A stretch of DNA of 64,000 nucleotides from Cinclus cinclus. Its lineage: Eukaryota > Chordata > Aves > Passeriformes > Cinclidae. The stretch covers positions 2,046,001 to 2,110,000 of the forward strand of contig NC_085053.1 in assembly GCF_963662255.1 (NCBI RefSeq). Reading direction: 5' to 3'. Shown here in pieces: positions 1 through 10,975 of the stretch (its first letter is position 1; each line of letters begins with the position of its first letter). The position numbers and the translations under genes are program-made. The notes below the pieces were generated by a model. That model saw only the letters and a program-made list of their open reading frames with translations. It was not told where the DNA came from and did no database searches.

Positions 1-671
1 CTAAGCTCTCAGTTCCCCGAGCTGGGGATTTAAAAGGCATTTCAGGTTCCCTAGGGTGAAACTGGGCGACCTGAAAATTGTGCTGGGAGCTCCCAGCTCC
101 CTAGTGAGAACTTTTTTTATATTTATGGAGGAAAAGGAGTAATTTCTTTCTATCAAAAATGAATGAAAACTTGAAAAATCTCTACCAGGCTTTATTTATT
201 GCCTCATCTATTAAAATAGCCACATATCTATTCAAGTGTGGGGGCTGTACTTTATCTTACCTTTTCCATGAGTCACAGAATAATTTTTTTTTTTTCAGGG
301 AAAAGATACTGCTGAGTTTCTTACAAAGGGAAAATGTCCTGGAGGACACGAAGGGCATGACTTGTCATTGCAGCAGCTGAGCAGCACCATCATCCTCCTG
401 ACACTGGCATCCCACAGCCCTGGTCAATGCCAGCCCCGTGGACCATTCCCATCCCTGCTGCTGAGGTGAACCCAGGGTTTTCTTCACCCCTAGACCAGGA
501 GGCACCCACTGCTGCTGAGCTCAGGTTGGGTTAGAGAAGGAGGAGCTGCTCTGGGGTCCTTGTGACACCAACAGATGTGTCTGCACCAGATCTCTGGGTG
601 GGCTGATGGGCTAGTTCTAGGTCTGGACATTTGTGCCTGTGTTTGTGTGCTGTGGCGTGGGGGAGACACCC

Positions 672-707
672 TCACACACACACACACACACAAAAAAAAA
701 AAAAAAA
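672..707. repeat. (CA)n followed by A-run
   Basis: About ten CA units, then an uninterrupted run of A. Confidence 0.95.
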
Positions 708-1264
708 CTGTGCCTTTTCTGTTTTACATTCAGCTAAACTGCTTGCATTAAGCACGAACTCTGAGCTTCTGCTAAACCAGCCCAGTGCAGCAGCTGATCT
801 GTTTGTGCTGGAAGGGACACGCTTTGCTGCCTGAACACCAGGTGCCCCAAAATATGTCAATTCAAGCCCCAGAACACCAACCCCCTCCACTCCTTTTCTC
901 ACCTTGTCTCACACTGAATTGCAAACTCACAGCAGGGGAGGAAATTGAACCTGCTTCCCATGGTCATACCCCTGAATGTGACTTTACCCAGGACGTAGCC
1001 ACACACCTCTGCTGCAGCCTGGGCTTTCCCTCTGTCCCCAGGAGCCATCACATCCAACAGATGTCACAGGCTCGTGGGCACCTGCCGAAAAAACCCGTCC
1101 TGGGAGCTGAACCAGGACACCTGGCAATGTTCAACCTGGGGGCAACAGGGAGGGGCAGCCCCCCCAGGTTCCTTCCGTGGGATTTCCTTGAGGTGCTCTG
1201 CTTGGGCTCACCTTCCCAGCCCTCAACACAAACTGGCAGGGGCACCTCAGTGAGGGGGACGGAT

Positions 1265-1480
1265 TTACTCTGGAATAAACTTTATTATAACTTATCCATA
1301 ATGTTGCAAATTCTGTTTGCCAGATTTGATGACATCCACGGTCTTTTCTGTGTACAGCAAATGCCAGTTTCACTACAGCTGCCGGGGCCCTGTGAAACTT
1401 GAGGAAACCTGTAGCTTTTCCCATAATATGGGGCTCGTTCTAACTTTCTAGAGTATTTTTCCTGGTTTTAATCAAGCTGA
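1265..1480. promoter_or_regulatory. candidate conserved non-coding element
   Basis: An AT-rich, non-repetitive island in GC-rich surroundings, with TTATAACTTATCC and TTTTAATCAAGC cores and no coding signal. The call rests on composition only. Confidence 0.28.
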
Positions 1481-1764
1481 GGACAGCTTTGGCCACAGGC
1501 ACGGCTGAGGACTGCTGGAGCCAGGGAGCAAGTGGGACTCTGCCAGAGCTGAAGGAGAGCCAGGGTCTCTACTCATAGAGATTTTATTCCTTGGGGAATG
1601 TCAGGAGGGGAGGCAAAAGTCACCACCCTGTTGATATTTTTGTAAGCACTTCAGCCTGGGATGGGTGAAGGGCACAGTGGAATAGGCAGCACTTTCTCCT
1701 GCTGTGGGTATTTTCCATTCTGGCCCCATAAGCCTCGCTTCCCCCCACACCATTCCCTGCCACG

Positions 1765-1850
1765 GCTCAGAAAAAGCTTTATTTATACTCATTTAGCTGT
1801 TTGCCTCCTCCCTAATTGAAATCATTAACCTTCTTGCTTAATGAAGAAGA
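1765..1850. promoter_or_regulatory. candidate conserved non-coding element
   Basis: A short AT-rich island with CTAATTGAAATCATTAAC and GCTTAATGAAG homeodomain-type cores. Confidence 0.3.
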
Positions 1851-1947
1851 GGAGCGGGGGTGCCAGACCCCCTCCCGGGCTGTTCCGCTGACTCCTTCGA
1901 CCGGCTCAAAAAACGTGATTTTGAATTTGGCCACCGGGAGCTGAAAG

Positions 1948-2030
1948 AAAGAAAGAAAAAGAAAAAAAAACAAAAAAAAAAAAAACCAAAACAACAAAAA
2001 AAAAACCCAAACAAACCAAAAAAAACCCCT
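1948..2030. repeat. A-rich low-complexity tract
   Basis: Long A-runs broken by single C, G or T. This tract explains the lysine-rich and phenylalanine-rich open frames overlapping it. Confidence 0.9.
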
Positions 2031-2169
2031 GAACAACTGTGCCGTGGTCGAGGGGCTGACGGGGTGCGGCTCCCCTGGCCCCGGGGCCGCGGCGGGGCTG
2101 ACGCCAGCATTTCATCTCGGCGGAGAAGTCATCGGCTCTGACCACGGGGAGGGCTTTGCCCGCCAGGTC

Positions 2170-2275
2170 CCACTTTGCTCCCCTATATTTAGCCCATTAT
2201 GAATATGGAAGAGCGTTGAAAATGATTCGCGCAGACATCCCTCTGTCCAGCCGAATAACATCAAAGGCGGGAGCG
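2170..2275. promoter_or_regulatory. candidate conserved non-coding element
   Basis: A sharply bounded AT-rich island inside one of the most GC-rich stretches. It contains CTATATTTAG (MEF2-like), CCCATTATGAATATGG and CGAATAACATC. Confidence 0.4.
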
Positions 2276-2609
2276 GGGAACGGGAGCCGCTCGCCCTGGC
2301 AGGGTGGGGCGCGGAGCGGGGTCCCTGCACGGGGGGAAAAACCTCGCTGGTGGCTGGAGGGGCCCCACCGCGGGTGTTTGTGGGGTGTTTTGGGTGGGAT
2401 GCGGGCCGGGCAGCTCAGCAGTGGCGTGCTCCCCCCGCCGCAGAGCGCAGAGTGGGTGCCCGCGGTCTCAGCTGGCGTGGCAAGGGGCACAGCTGCGCTC
2501 TCCAAGGGCACGGCGGCCCCGGCCCTCCCGGCCACCCCCGGCAGCTGGGCACGGCCCCGCGACGGGCCACGCAGCCTGGGACCCGCTCTGTCCCCTCCTC
2601 TGCAGCGGC

Positions 2610-2660
2610 GGGGACAGGGATGCTGCGGGGACAGGGATGCTGCGGGGACAGGGATGCTGC
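2610..2660. repeat. 17-bp tandem repeat, three perfect copies
   Basis: The unit GGGGACAGGGATGCTGC occupies 2610-2626, 2627-2643 and 2644-2660 without a mismatch. Confidence 0.95.
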
Positions 2661-2679
2661 AGTCCCGCCGCGTTCGCTG

Positions 2680-2779
2680 TCCCGGCTCTGTCCCGGCTCT
2701 GTCCCCGCTCAGTCCCCTCTCTGTCCCGGCTCTGTCCCGGCTCTGTCCCCGCTCAGTCCCCTCTCTGTCTCCTCTCTGG
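2680..2779. repeat. 11-bp GC-rich minisatellite with 44-bp higher-order unit
   Basis: The basic unit is TCCCGGCTCTG with variants. Four variants in fixed order make a 44-bp block that is repeated identically at 2680-2723 and 2724-2767, followed by decayed units. Confidence 0.92.
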
Positions 2780-2927
2780 CTCCACATGCTGAGCAGCCCT
2801 GGCAGCACATGACTTCTCCTCGGCCCTGCTTTGCCGGCCTGCCCCAAGCATTAAGCACCTTCTCCCAGGTCTAGACGCTCTCCCTCCCTTCTGGGAGCCC
2901 AAACCTGCCAACACCACCCCCCACCAA

Positions 2928-2990
2928 GAAAAAAAAAAAAACAGAAAAAAACCAAACCAAAACAAACAAACAAACAAAAAACCCCCAAAC
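2928..2990. repeat. A-rich tract with CAAA units
   Basis: An A-run followed by AAAC/CAAA repeats. Confidence 0.85.
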
Positions 2991-3224
2991 ACATTTAGGC
3001 ATCTTTCTGCCTCGCTCCAGAGCACAGATGTGCCGTCTGGGGCATCCGCACCTCTGGACCCACTGTTTTCCTGTTTTCCTCTCCTTTTGCATGGCTCCAT
3101 CCCAAAAGCTGGAAATCGATGGGGAGGGAACATGGGGGGCAAAACCCTCCCTGTAAGAGCCCCCCCGAGCTTGGCTTGCTTGGGCTGGGGTTTGAAGAGC
3201 ACTTTGTGCTGAAGATTACGGTCG

Positions 3225-3320
3225 CTTTTGGGCATAGCAGAAAAGAGGGAAAACAGCTTTATTCGAGCCGTTAATGAAATGTCATTTGCAATTCACTTCC
3301 ATCGCTGTCACGTGGAGGAT
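3225..3320. promoter_or_regulatory. candidate conserved non-coding element
   Basis: Contains GCCGTTAATGAAATG, a TTTGCAATTC core and a CACGTG E-box (about 3309-3314). No coding signal. Confidence 0.3.
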
Positions 3321-3744
3321 GTGCAGCACCCCCGGGTTGCACCGGCTCACACAGGGGGGTGCTCCTTTGGAGGGGGTTTTGGGAAGGGGGGGACATGCAC
3401 AAAAGCATCGAAACACGACTGCCCCTTCCCCAGAGCTCGGGGGCTGTGTTTGCACTGGGCGCTGTGGCCAGGTGAGGTGGCTCAGCCTCCCCTCTCAGAG
3501 TGGGTCGGCAGAGACCTGGCAGAGAAACACACCTTTCCTCTGGGGTCTGGCCCCAGAAATGCCCCCGGATTTTCTTTTTCCACTTATCATATATCTATAT
3601 CCCTCATATTTCTCATGGGCAGCCAGCAGAATCCAGCTGCCTTCTCGACCCCCGCGAGGCTCAGCGATGCAGCTCAGATCCTCTTTTCCATCCTCCCCCC
3701 TCTACCTGCCCCCTCCCTTCCCAATTTCTGAGTGATCCTCTGCA

Positions 3745-3850
3745 GTCGTGAGCAGGTTTAACTAATCTTTCTGTCAGTGGGGTACTTTATGGAAATTGAA
3801 AACTAATTAACGTTCATCTCAGCAGCTAATCGCATAAAAGCCCCACTGCC
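3745..3850. promoter_or_regulatory. candidate conserved non-coding element
   Basis: An AT-rich island with TTTAACTAATC, CTGTCAGTGG, AAACTAATTAACG and AGCTAATCGCATAAA. It is dense in homeodomain and TGACAG-type cores. Confidence 0.4.
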
Positions 3851-4159
3851 TGGGCCTCCCTGGTCTTAAAATAACAACGGCACTGGAGCAGGGAATATCT
3901 TGATGAAGCCCACCAGGATGGGATGTTCCCTGGGACGGGGCATGCCCCTGAAAACCCCACAGCCAGGGATGGGTCACCTTCTGCTTGTGCTGGACCCGGC
4001 TCCCGAATCCATCTGGCCCATCCTACAGCCCTTCCCTCTGGCTACCTCGACCCAAGAAGTGGGCAAAGGGTATTCCGGGGGAGTTTGGGCAGAGGGGGTG
4101 GTGTGGGGCTGGGGTTGGGAGGGCGATGGAGACGTGTGGCCAAAGCCGCTCCCGCCCGC

Positions 4160-4262
4160 CCGCAGTGACTCATTCGGCTTTAATTGCTCCCTGAAGTCGC
4201 GGGCCGCTGGCGGCACCGCATCAGAGATGTCACGTTATAGTCATGCGTGAAGAGCTGATGGT
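4160..4262. promoter_or_regulatory. candidate conserved non-coding element
   Basis: Contains GTGACTCAT (AP-1-like), CTTTAATTGC and TGTCACGTTATAG, an unusual combination for ordinary intergenic sequence. Confidence 0.33.
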
Positions 4263-5752
4263 CAAGGGTGACACCACCAACAAAACATCCTGGGGGAAGC
4301 TGTCACTGATGGGGAGGATCAAAGGGCAGGGGGAGCGGCCGAGGTTTAGAGAGGCAGGTGCCCGGCACAGGGGTGGTGGCAGCGCTCCTGGGGCTTTGTG
4401 GCCAGCAAATCATCCCTGCCACAGCGGGGGCAGTGCAGGCAGGGCCTGAGCTGGGGGTGCTGGTCCGTCTCAGAAAGCCCTGGAGAGGATTTTCTTTGGC
4501 TTTGGAGGTTTACTCTGGCATGGGCTGGGAGGGCTCACGCTGAGGGTGCCATCAGAGGGTGCCAGCTCTACAGTCCCCTGTGCCAAAGGGAGGCAGCCCA
4601 GCTGTAACAAACCAGGGTGTGAGGGTGATCTTGCATGTGCGGCCATGGGGGTACCAACCTGTCCCTTTGTGTGTCTGTACCCTCCTGTGCTCTGGCCAGG
4701 ATGCTGCTGGGCACCTACCAAGAGTTTGAAGGGAAGACGTGGATGAGACCCCAACCTCACCAGTCCAAGACATTAAGTGGTTTGGAATGGCGGGGTTGAT
4801 TTTTGGGTGCTGCCAACAGCACAGGCCCCAGCACTCCCCCTTTGCTGACTGCGCTGCACCAAGAGTGGCACGGTGCAAGGTGCCCTGTCCTGCTGCTCCT
4901 GTCCCCAGGGGCCACAGCAGGACACAGGATGTTCCTCTGCTTTGCAGCAGTGCCAGCCTGGTCCTGGTTTGCTTTTGGCTCAGTGCTCCAATTTCCAGCT
5001 GGTTCCCAGTGCATTGCTGCTGGGCACAGCAGCTCTCCTTGCTCTGCTTCTCCAGCGGGACGGGGCATCACCTCCCTGCCCTCCAGCATCAGGAATGGTG
5101 GAGAAGACCGAGTGAGGTAGTCAGGCTGCTGGAGCACAGGGAGCAGCAGACCCGGCCGCAGCCATCCCGCCGGGAAGCACGGCCAGGGGAGGAAGAGTTA
5201 TTGCTGCAGTCACACACCAGCTATTACCTCCCAACAAAAGGCAGCGTCTGCACAACCGGGAGAGAGCCCGAGGACAGGGACAGCCCCGCTGACCTTCACA
5301 GGACGTGCAGCAGACAGGCCAGAGCCCTGATCTCCCCAGACAGGTACGCCTGCAGGCGCCCCTCCACCTGGCCCAGCATAGTGGGAGCCTCCCCGGATGC
5401 TCCCCACAAGCCTTCAGCCGCTATCAGCTTCAAAGTCTCCTTGGCAGCCCCTGGCCTGGGTGGGATTTTTATCCTCCCAGCACATGTCAAGCTTTCAGGT
5501 CTCTGAAAGGAGACAAAGGCGATGCTGTTGCCGGCGCTGAGCTGCTGTGAGGTGCCAGTAGCCAGGCTGGTGTTGGAGTTTGGATGTATCCCTGCAAAGC
5601 ATCCCTTTCCAAGCCCTGCCTGGCTGCCAGAGCCCAGCGAGGGACCTGCTTGGAATAACTAGGAATGGAGTCTGAGGTGATGGCACTAAAGACACAGGGG
5701 GCTGAGCTGGGGGTCTCACCCTGAGGCCATGGCTCAGGATCTGCTGGCTCTA

Positions 5753-5990
5753 TCATAGAATCATGGAATGGCTTGGGCTGGAAGGAGCCTTAAAGATCAC
5801 CTGGCTCCAATAGCCCTGCCATGGGCAGGGACACCTTCCACTAGGCCAGGTGGCTCCAGCTCCCATCCAGTTTGACCATGAACACTTCCAGGGATGGGGC
5901 AGCCACAGCTTCTCTGGGCAACCTGTCTAATCGACATCTTCTGTCAGTTTAAAACCTCCTATCACTAAGGATAAAAGCTATCCCTGGAGC
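5753..5990 (-). mobile_element. CR1 LINE 3' fragment
   Basis: The segment begins with the reverse complement of the CR1 3' end (ATAGAATCATGGAATGG). It continues through the familiar CCTGCCATGGGCAGGGACA and TTCCAGGGATGGGGCAGCCA blocks of bird CR1. The element therefore reads on the minus strand. The right limit is approximate because the match fades after TCAGTTTAAAACC. Confidence 0.9.
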
Positions 5991-6289
5991 CTGAAGCACC
6001 AACACGAGCAGCAGCAGCTCTGGAACACCACGACCCAAGGGTGATGTCCTCGTGCTGCCTCTTGCCCAGGGAGTGAAATTTTTGAGGGAATCCTCATGAG
6101 AAACCAGCTGCAGACAAGCAGAAATGACCTCCTAGCTGGACTTCTGCTCTCTGTGTTTAAACTGGCCCAAATTGTTGAGGGGAGTCAGCAAGAGCAGGGG
6201 AAGCCTCATCACACCCATGTTCAGCTCCCCACAGAGTGCTGGAGAGGAGTAAGTGGCCAGGACTAAATGAAGGGGAGGGGCTGTTTGTG

Positions 6290-6535
6290 TCAATAAATGT
6301 CAGAAAGCAAAAAAAAAAACAAGCAGGACTTTAGAGCCAATTAAGTTTGTATAATGTGAGGGAAGTGCTGGTTAAAGGCATGGCAGCAGCTGAGCTGTAT
6401 ATCCATTTATTTCAAGGCAGTTTTCCATGGGAGCAGAGTACACACATGTCATTAGCACCAAATATCTCCAGTAAGGCTGCATCCACTAATAAGCGAAAAA
6501 AAGAGCGTAATTATTTTGTTTTTCATTGAGCCAGG
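6290..6535. promoter_or_regulatory. candidate conserved non-coding element
   Basis: An AT-rich island with AGCCAATTAAG, TCATTAGCACC, CACTAATAAGCG and CGTAATTATT. Non-coding on both strands. Confidence 0.38.
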
Positions 6536-7544
6536 GTGGCTCCTTGAATGCCTTTTCCTCCAACTGGGAGGAAAATATGTCTTGAGACACTGGTGGAAAA
6601 GTGGGAGGGTGGGGAGGGACAGCGTGGCTGAATTGTCCCATGCAGGGAAGTGCCACCAAGCTGAGGGTGACCCCTGAGGCTGCGATGTCTGCCACTGCTG
6701 GTCTGCTGGGAAGAAGCTGCAGAAGCACTTTGTGAAGCCCAAGCTCTGTTGTGACATCCAGAGGGAGGTGTCAGATGCTCCCCCAGGACACACAAGGACA
6801 ATCATCTCTCAGTGCCACCAGCACTGCCTGTAGAGAGGGGGGAGGAACCAGACTGAGGTGAAAGAGGCTGCAGATTGTGCCTGTCCCTCCTCATTTCCCC
6901 CTGTGTGCGACCAAAAATACTCAGCCACAGCCTTCCCACGCCCTTCATGTCCCTTCCACCAAATGTTCCCTCTGGGGGCTGCAGCAGGACTGGTCCCACA
7001 CCAGCCTGCACTGGCAGCAGCCCCCAGAGCACCGGGGCAGTTGTGACATGCATGAGGAGGAACACGTCACCCAAGGGTGACACTGCGACTGGCCACGCTC
7101 AGCACCCAGAGCTGCTTCATGGTGCCAGCTCCTCCAGTGTTTTCCCTCCTGTATTTCCAAGCACAGAACTCATCCCTTGGCCGCACCAGTAGAGATCCCA
7201 CGGCCTCACTGGTCCAAATCTGCCCAAACCCGTATGGATGTGTACAAACACATCACAGAGATGGTTCTATTTATGCCTCCTGTTGGATCCAGGGGTCACA
7301 GCTGTGCAGCTGCCAGCCCTTCAGCACAGCAGAATTTTGGAAGTGGGGTTGATTTATCAGAGCCCCCACTCTTGGCAGCCGGCAGCTGGGAGCTCACACC
7401 AAGCCCAGGCTGCCCTCACAAACCTCTCAGTCTCAGGTTAATTAATTGTCATCAAATAACCTGCATGGCCACAGCTGGGGCAGCAGCTTCACCTTCACCA
7501 TGGCTCATCCCTGCGGTGCCAGGCTCCCAAACACAGCCCCGGAG

Positions 7545-7910
7545 GTATGGGAGAGGTCTCACTAGGAGAGGGAGGGAGGTCTTGGTAGGAAAGGAGGGGA
7601 TCTCAGAGAGGGAGATCTTGATAGAAAGAGGGGATTTCAGTAGGAAAGGGGGGTTTTAATAGGAAAGAGGGATCAACAGGAGAGGGGGATCTCAGTAAAA
7701 TAAGGAGATTTTGGTAGAAGAAGGGGGGAGGGTTCAGTAGGAAAGGGTGGACTCAGTAGAAAAGAGGGGTCTCAGTAAGAGGGGAAGAGTCCTGATAGAG
7801 GTGGGTGTTGATAGGAGAGGGTGTCAGGAGGGGAGGAGGGGGCATTTCAGGGGGGGATCCCAGGTTGGAGAGGTGGTCTAGAGAGGGGCTCTTGATAGGA
7901 GAGGGGTCTG
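7545..7910. repeat. degenerate purine-rich minisatellite (unit about 20 bp)
   Basis: Repeated variants of ATCTCAGTAGGAAAGAGGGG run for about 365 bp. Nearly all unit bodies are G/A on the plus strand, separated by TCTCAGTA- or TTGATAGA-like links. The open frames here follow the repeat. Confidence 0.85.
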
Positions 7911-8204
7911 GGCAGCAGCAGGGTCTCACTAGCAGGGCTCTTCATGTTTACCTGGGAAAGGTGTTTCATGAAACACCTGGAAAGGACGAGTTCTGGGGCT
8001 GCTCCATGGGATTTACCCACTTAACGCCCCAGCCAGGCTCTGGAAATGCTGCAAACCACAGACACCGACCTGAGGAGCTGAAATTCCCGGTGTTTTGCCG
8101 CATCTCCCCATGGCCCCGGGGGTTTGCAGGGGTGAGGACCATCCCCAAGGTGCCCCTTACAGAGAGGCGGTGTCGCTGGGACCCCGGGATCTGCTGAAAC
8201 AGAT

Positions 8205-8410
8205 GCTTCTGCGCCACAATAAAAGGTTAAATATTTTAGTAAGCATTAGCCACATGTTGAAGGTAAAACGAGCTGCTGGCTTTCATTCTTCCCACCCCCC
8301 CCTTTATTTTTGTATGCAAATGAACTGGAAGCTTATTAACGAGATGAGAGGCTGGAGCCTAATTAGCAGCAGGACAAGGGAGCTGTGCTGGAGCTGAGTC
8401 AGCGAGTGCC
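8205..8410. promoter_or_regulatory. candidate conserved non-coding element
   Basis: Contains CACAATAAAAGG (SOX/HOX-like), TATGCAAATG (octamer-like), GCTTATTAACG, GCCTAATTAGC and a TGAGTCAGC site. Strong motif density in about 200 bp. Confidence 0.45.
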
Positions 8411-8974
8411 AGAATCGCTGGCGCGGTCCCTGCCAAATCGCCCCCAAAACCGCGAGAATTTTGGCAAAACCCACGTGGGTTTGGGATGGCCTGGGGAGAT
8501 CAGCTTCAGTTTGGGGTCTTGTCTGGACAGGGCGCGCGTGGGTCACCCCAAAGCCACCGTCCTGACTTTATTCTCCGTGCTGGGTGCGTTGCAGCTGGGA
8601 TTTTGTAGTGTTTCCAAGCATACATGGAATATTTGGGGGCAGGGCCACCGAGCCGGGAGGGAGCAGGACAGAGGTGTCTGTGCCAGGGGGCTGGGCTGCT
8701 TTAGCCCCCGTGGAATTTGTTTTAGGGGCTATTTGCTTCTGATTATGTCTCTTTCCTTTGCATTCTAAATAATCATTTCCCCCACAAAACGCTGGGAAGA
8801 AAACAAAAGGGAAAAAAAACAACACAACAAAAATCAGGAAAACTTTCTTTTCTTTCAAAATTATCTTTCTTACCTCCCATCCCTTTTCCTGCCGCTTATT
8901 TTTCTCTGCTCTGGAGGTTCGTGGAAGCGGAGGAAGGACCAGGGGCACACGGGGGGACGGGGACTCGGCTCCTC

Positions 8975-9075
8975 TCCGATGAGCCAATAAAGCCCGGCTG
9001 TAATTCGCACTTTCGGAAGGCGCAGCAGCCGTGCGGCCCCAGCCTTCATCTGCATTTTTAATTAGCTGGGCTCTC
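8975..9075. promoter_or_regulatory. candidate conserved non-coding element
   Basis: Contains GAGCCAATAAAGC, GCTGTAATTCG and TTTTTAATTAGCTGG, flanked by GC-rich sequence. Confidence 0.38.
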
Positions 9076-9196
9076 CCTACGCCCCTCAGCTGCCCTGCCT
9101 GCGGTGGCTGCAGGGGTTGGGGCTGAACGAAGCGTTTTGGTGGCCCAGAGGATGGGAGAGCTGGTGATGACATTCCTCTTCTTAATTTTCCACCCC

Positions 9197-9212
9197 CCCC
9201 CCCCCCCCATTT
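9197..9212. repeat. poly(C) tract
   Basis: An uninterrupted C-run of at least 15 bases in a pyrimidine-rich setting. Confidence 0.85.
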
Positions 9213-9504
9213 TCCAGTTTTTTTGATATATTTCCCTTCCGCTTCAGCTCGGTCCAGCCCTGCCTTTGTGCCATCCATCTGTCCCCCTCCTCTGGGTTTC
9301 TTCCTCGCCGTTCTCCTCTCCCATCATCGAGCAGCCCTCCACACCACTATCCCTGGGTTCCCTCTCCCCACGCAACCCCCGGCACCGCCAGCACACCGAG
9401 AGATGCCACAATTCCCCTGGAAAGCTGTTAAAACTCTGCCTCATTAGCAATAATTCAAAGGTGAAGCACACATTCTCAATAGCTCATGCCTGGGGGGCAG
9501 GATA

Positions 9505-9752
9505 TTTTAAATTTTATTTTTAATTTAATTTAATTTCATTCTATTGTATTCTCTCCTATTTTATTCTATCCTATTGCAATTTTATTATTTTGGTTTGAGT
9601 TTTATTTTGTTGAATTTAAATTTATCTTATATTCATTTCTTTTTACCTGTATTTTTTTTAATCTTACCGTATCTTTTATTATTTTCTTTTACTATGTTGT
9701 AACTTTATTTCATTTTATTTTATTAAACTTTTTAGATTTAATTTTATTTTCT
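9505..9752. repeat. AT-rich degenerate (TTTTA)n-type tract
   Basis: About 250 bp of T-dominated sequence built from TTTTATTTTA-, TCCTATTTTATTC- and TTTAATTTAATT-like units. It is compositionally sharply different from the GC-rich flanks. Confidence 0.85.
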
Positions 9753-9869
9753 AGGCCCTCCACCCCATCCTGACAGTGCTGGCAGAAGAGGGACGTGGGG
9801 ACAGCCACCACCTCCCACCCACCCCGAGCAGGGAGGGTAGGGGGGGCTGCCTGTACCCAAGGCACAATA

Positions 9870-10050
9870 AAATATTTTACTACAAAGCAGAATTACTCCA
9901 AAGACTGATGGGCTGACTTGTGAGACCCACTCACATTTATGGAGGTCGTAAGTTATAGACTCCCTGTGAACTGGAGGAAAACATAACCCTGGCCTTTTAT
10001 AGGCGAAACTTCTGCCGTATATTAAATTCTCCTGCCAGAGGACGGGGCTT
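9870..10050. promoter_or_regulatory. candidate conserved non-coding element
   Basis: A unique AT-rich stretch with ACATTTATGGAGGTCGTAAG, CCTTTTATAGG and GTATATTAAATTC. Abrupt composition change on both sides. Confidence 0.42.
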
Positions 10051-10614
10051 TACTGCGAACTGTAACTTGAACACCTCCCAGCCCCTCGGTTAGGAGGGAA
10101 GGATTATTAATAATGTGGGTGTGGGTCACTCTGTTTGCCACCAAACCACCGGTGGCTCTCATCACCAGGAGCCTCCTGAAGCTCCTGCCGTGCCAATTTT
10201 GTGGGGCTTGGTGCGTGCCGTGCCTTTTTTTTTTTTTTCCCCCACAGTTTTGGGTCTGAAATATTGCAACGTGAAATGAAAAAGTGCAGGAGTTGCACCT
10301 CGGGGTTTGCTGGACTTGGTTGCCCAAAACCAGGGAAGCAGAGGGGGAAAAAAGAATAAAATCCTAGGGATGAAGTGACAGGGGGAGAAGGGGAAAAATG
10401 TGGATGGAGATGGCAAAGAAGTGGCAAATTTTGGTAATTTGCGGGTTTCCCTTTCACCCACGAGCAGCCAAGGGAGGGGGAATAGAGGGAGGATGCTGCA
10501 CCCAGCCTGGCCCCTACAGGATTTGTGACAGGATCCCCTCCTCGGCCCCAAAATCATCCGAGCATCCCCTCCCTCCTCAACGGGGCCCGGCGAGACCTAA
10601 CATTTGTGTGTGTT

Positions 10615-10850
10615 TGGAGCCGGGATGAGCGCTTATGAGAAGGGAACAGCTGGGAGCAGGCTGATATTTAAACTGGAATTAGGGGAGCGGCGGCGGAGGG
10701 AGATAATTCCTGGGGCGAGCTCCGGGGGGCTCTGCCGGAGAGCGATACAGTTAATTTCCAGCCGGAGCTGGAGGCTGGCCCGAGCTGATATCGCCGTGTT
10801 ATTTAGAAGAGAAAGGTCAGGCTGGAGACTGAATAATCATTGACAAGAAA
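10615..10850. promoter_or_regulatory. candidate conserved non-coding element
   Basis: Contains GATATTTAAACTGGAATTAG, GGAGATAATTCC, ACAGTTAATTTCC, TTATTTAG and AATAATCATTGACA, the last close to a PBX-MEIS composite. Confidence 0.45.
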
Positions 10851-10870
10851 TCCATGGAAAGCCAGCATCT

Positions 10871-10887
10871 CCCCCCCCCCCCCCCCC
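10871..10887. repeat. poly(C) tract
   Basis: A run of C directly before the 20-bp tandem repeat. Confidence 0.9.
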
Positions 10888-10896
10888 GCGCCGCCT

Positions 10897-10975
10897 TCCC
10901 CAGGGAATTCTTCTTCTTTCCCAGGGAATTCTTCTTCTTTCCCAGGGGATTCTTCTTCTTTCCCAGGGGATTCTC
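10897..10975. repeat. 20-bp tandem repeat, about four copies
   Basis: The unit CAGGGAATTCTTCTTCTTTC repeats head to tail, with GGAATT changing to GGGATT in the later copies. Confidence 0.93.

Noticed and set aside
785..1402. 205-codon plus-strand open frame
   Set aside because: No recognisable domain. Part of it runs through a likely non-coding element with low coding potential.
2156..2874. Overlapping open frames of 160-218 codons on both strands
   Set aside because: They are produced by the GC-rich minisatellites at 2610-2779, whose 17- and 11-bp units keep stops out of several frames at once.
4739..5506. 255-codon plus-strand open frame
   Set aside because: No family motif, no splice-consistent extension, and frames on the other strand are equally open; composition explains it.
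7545..7910. Possible CRISPR-like array
   Set aside because: The repeats are degenerate, contiguous and purine-rich with no unique spacers, in a vertebrate genome; it is a minisatellite.
8568..9278. 236-codon minus-strand open frame
   Set aside because: It includes homopolymer-derived runs of Gly and Phe and crosses a candidate non-coding element; no family similarity seen.
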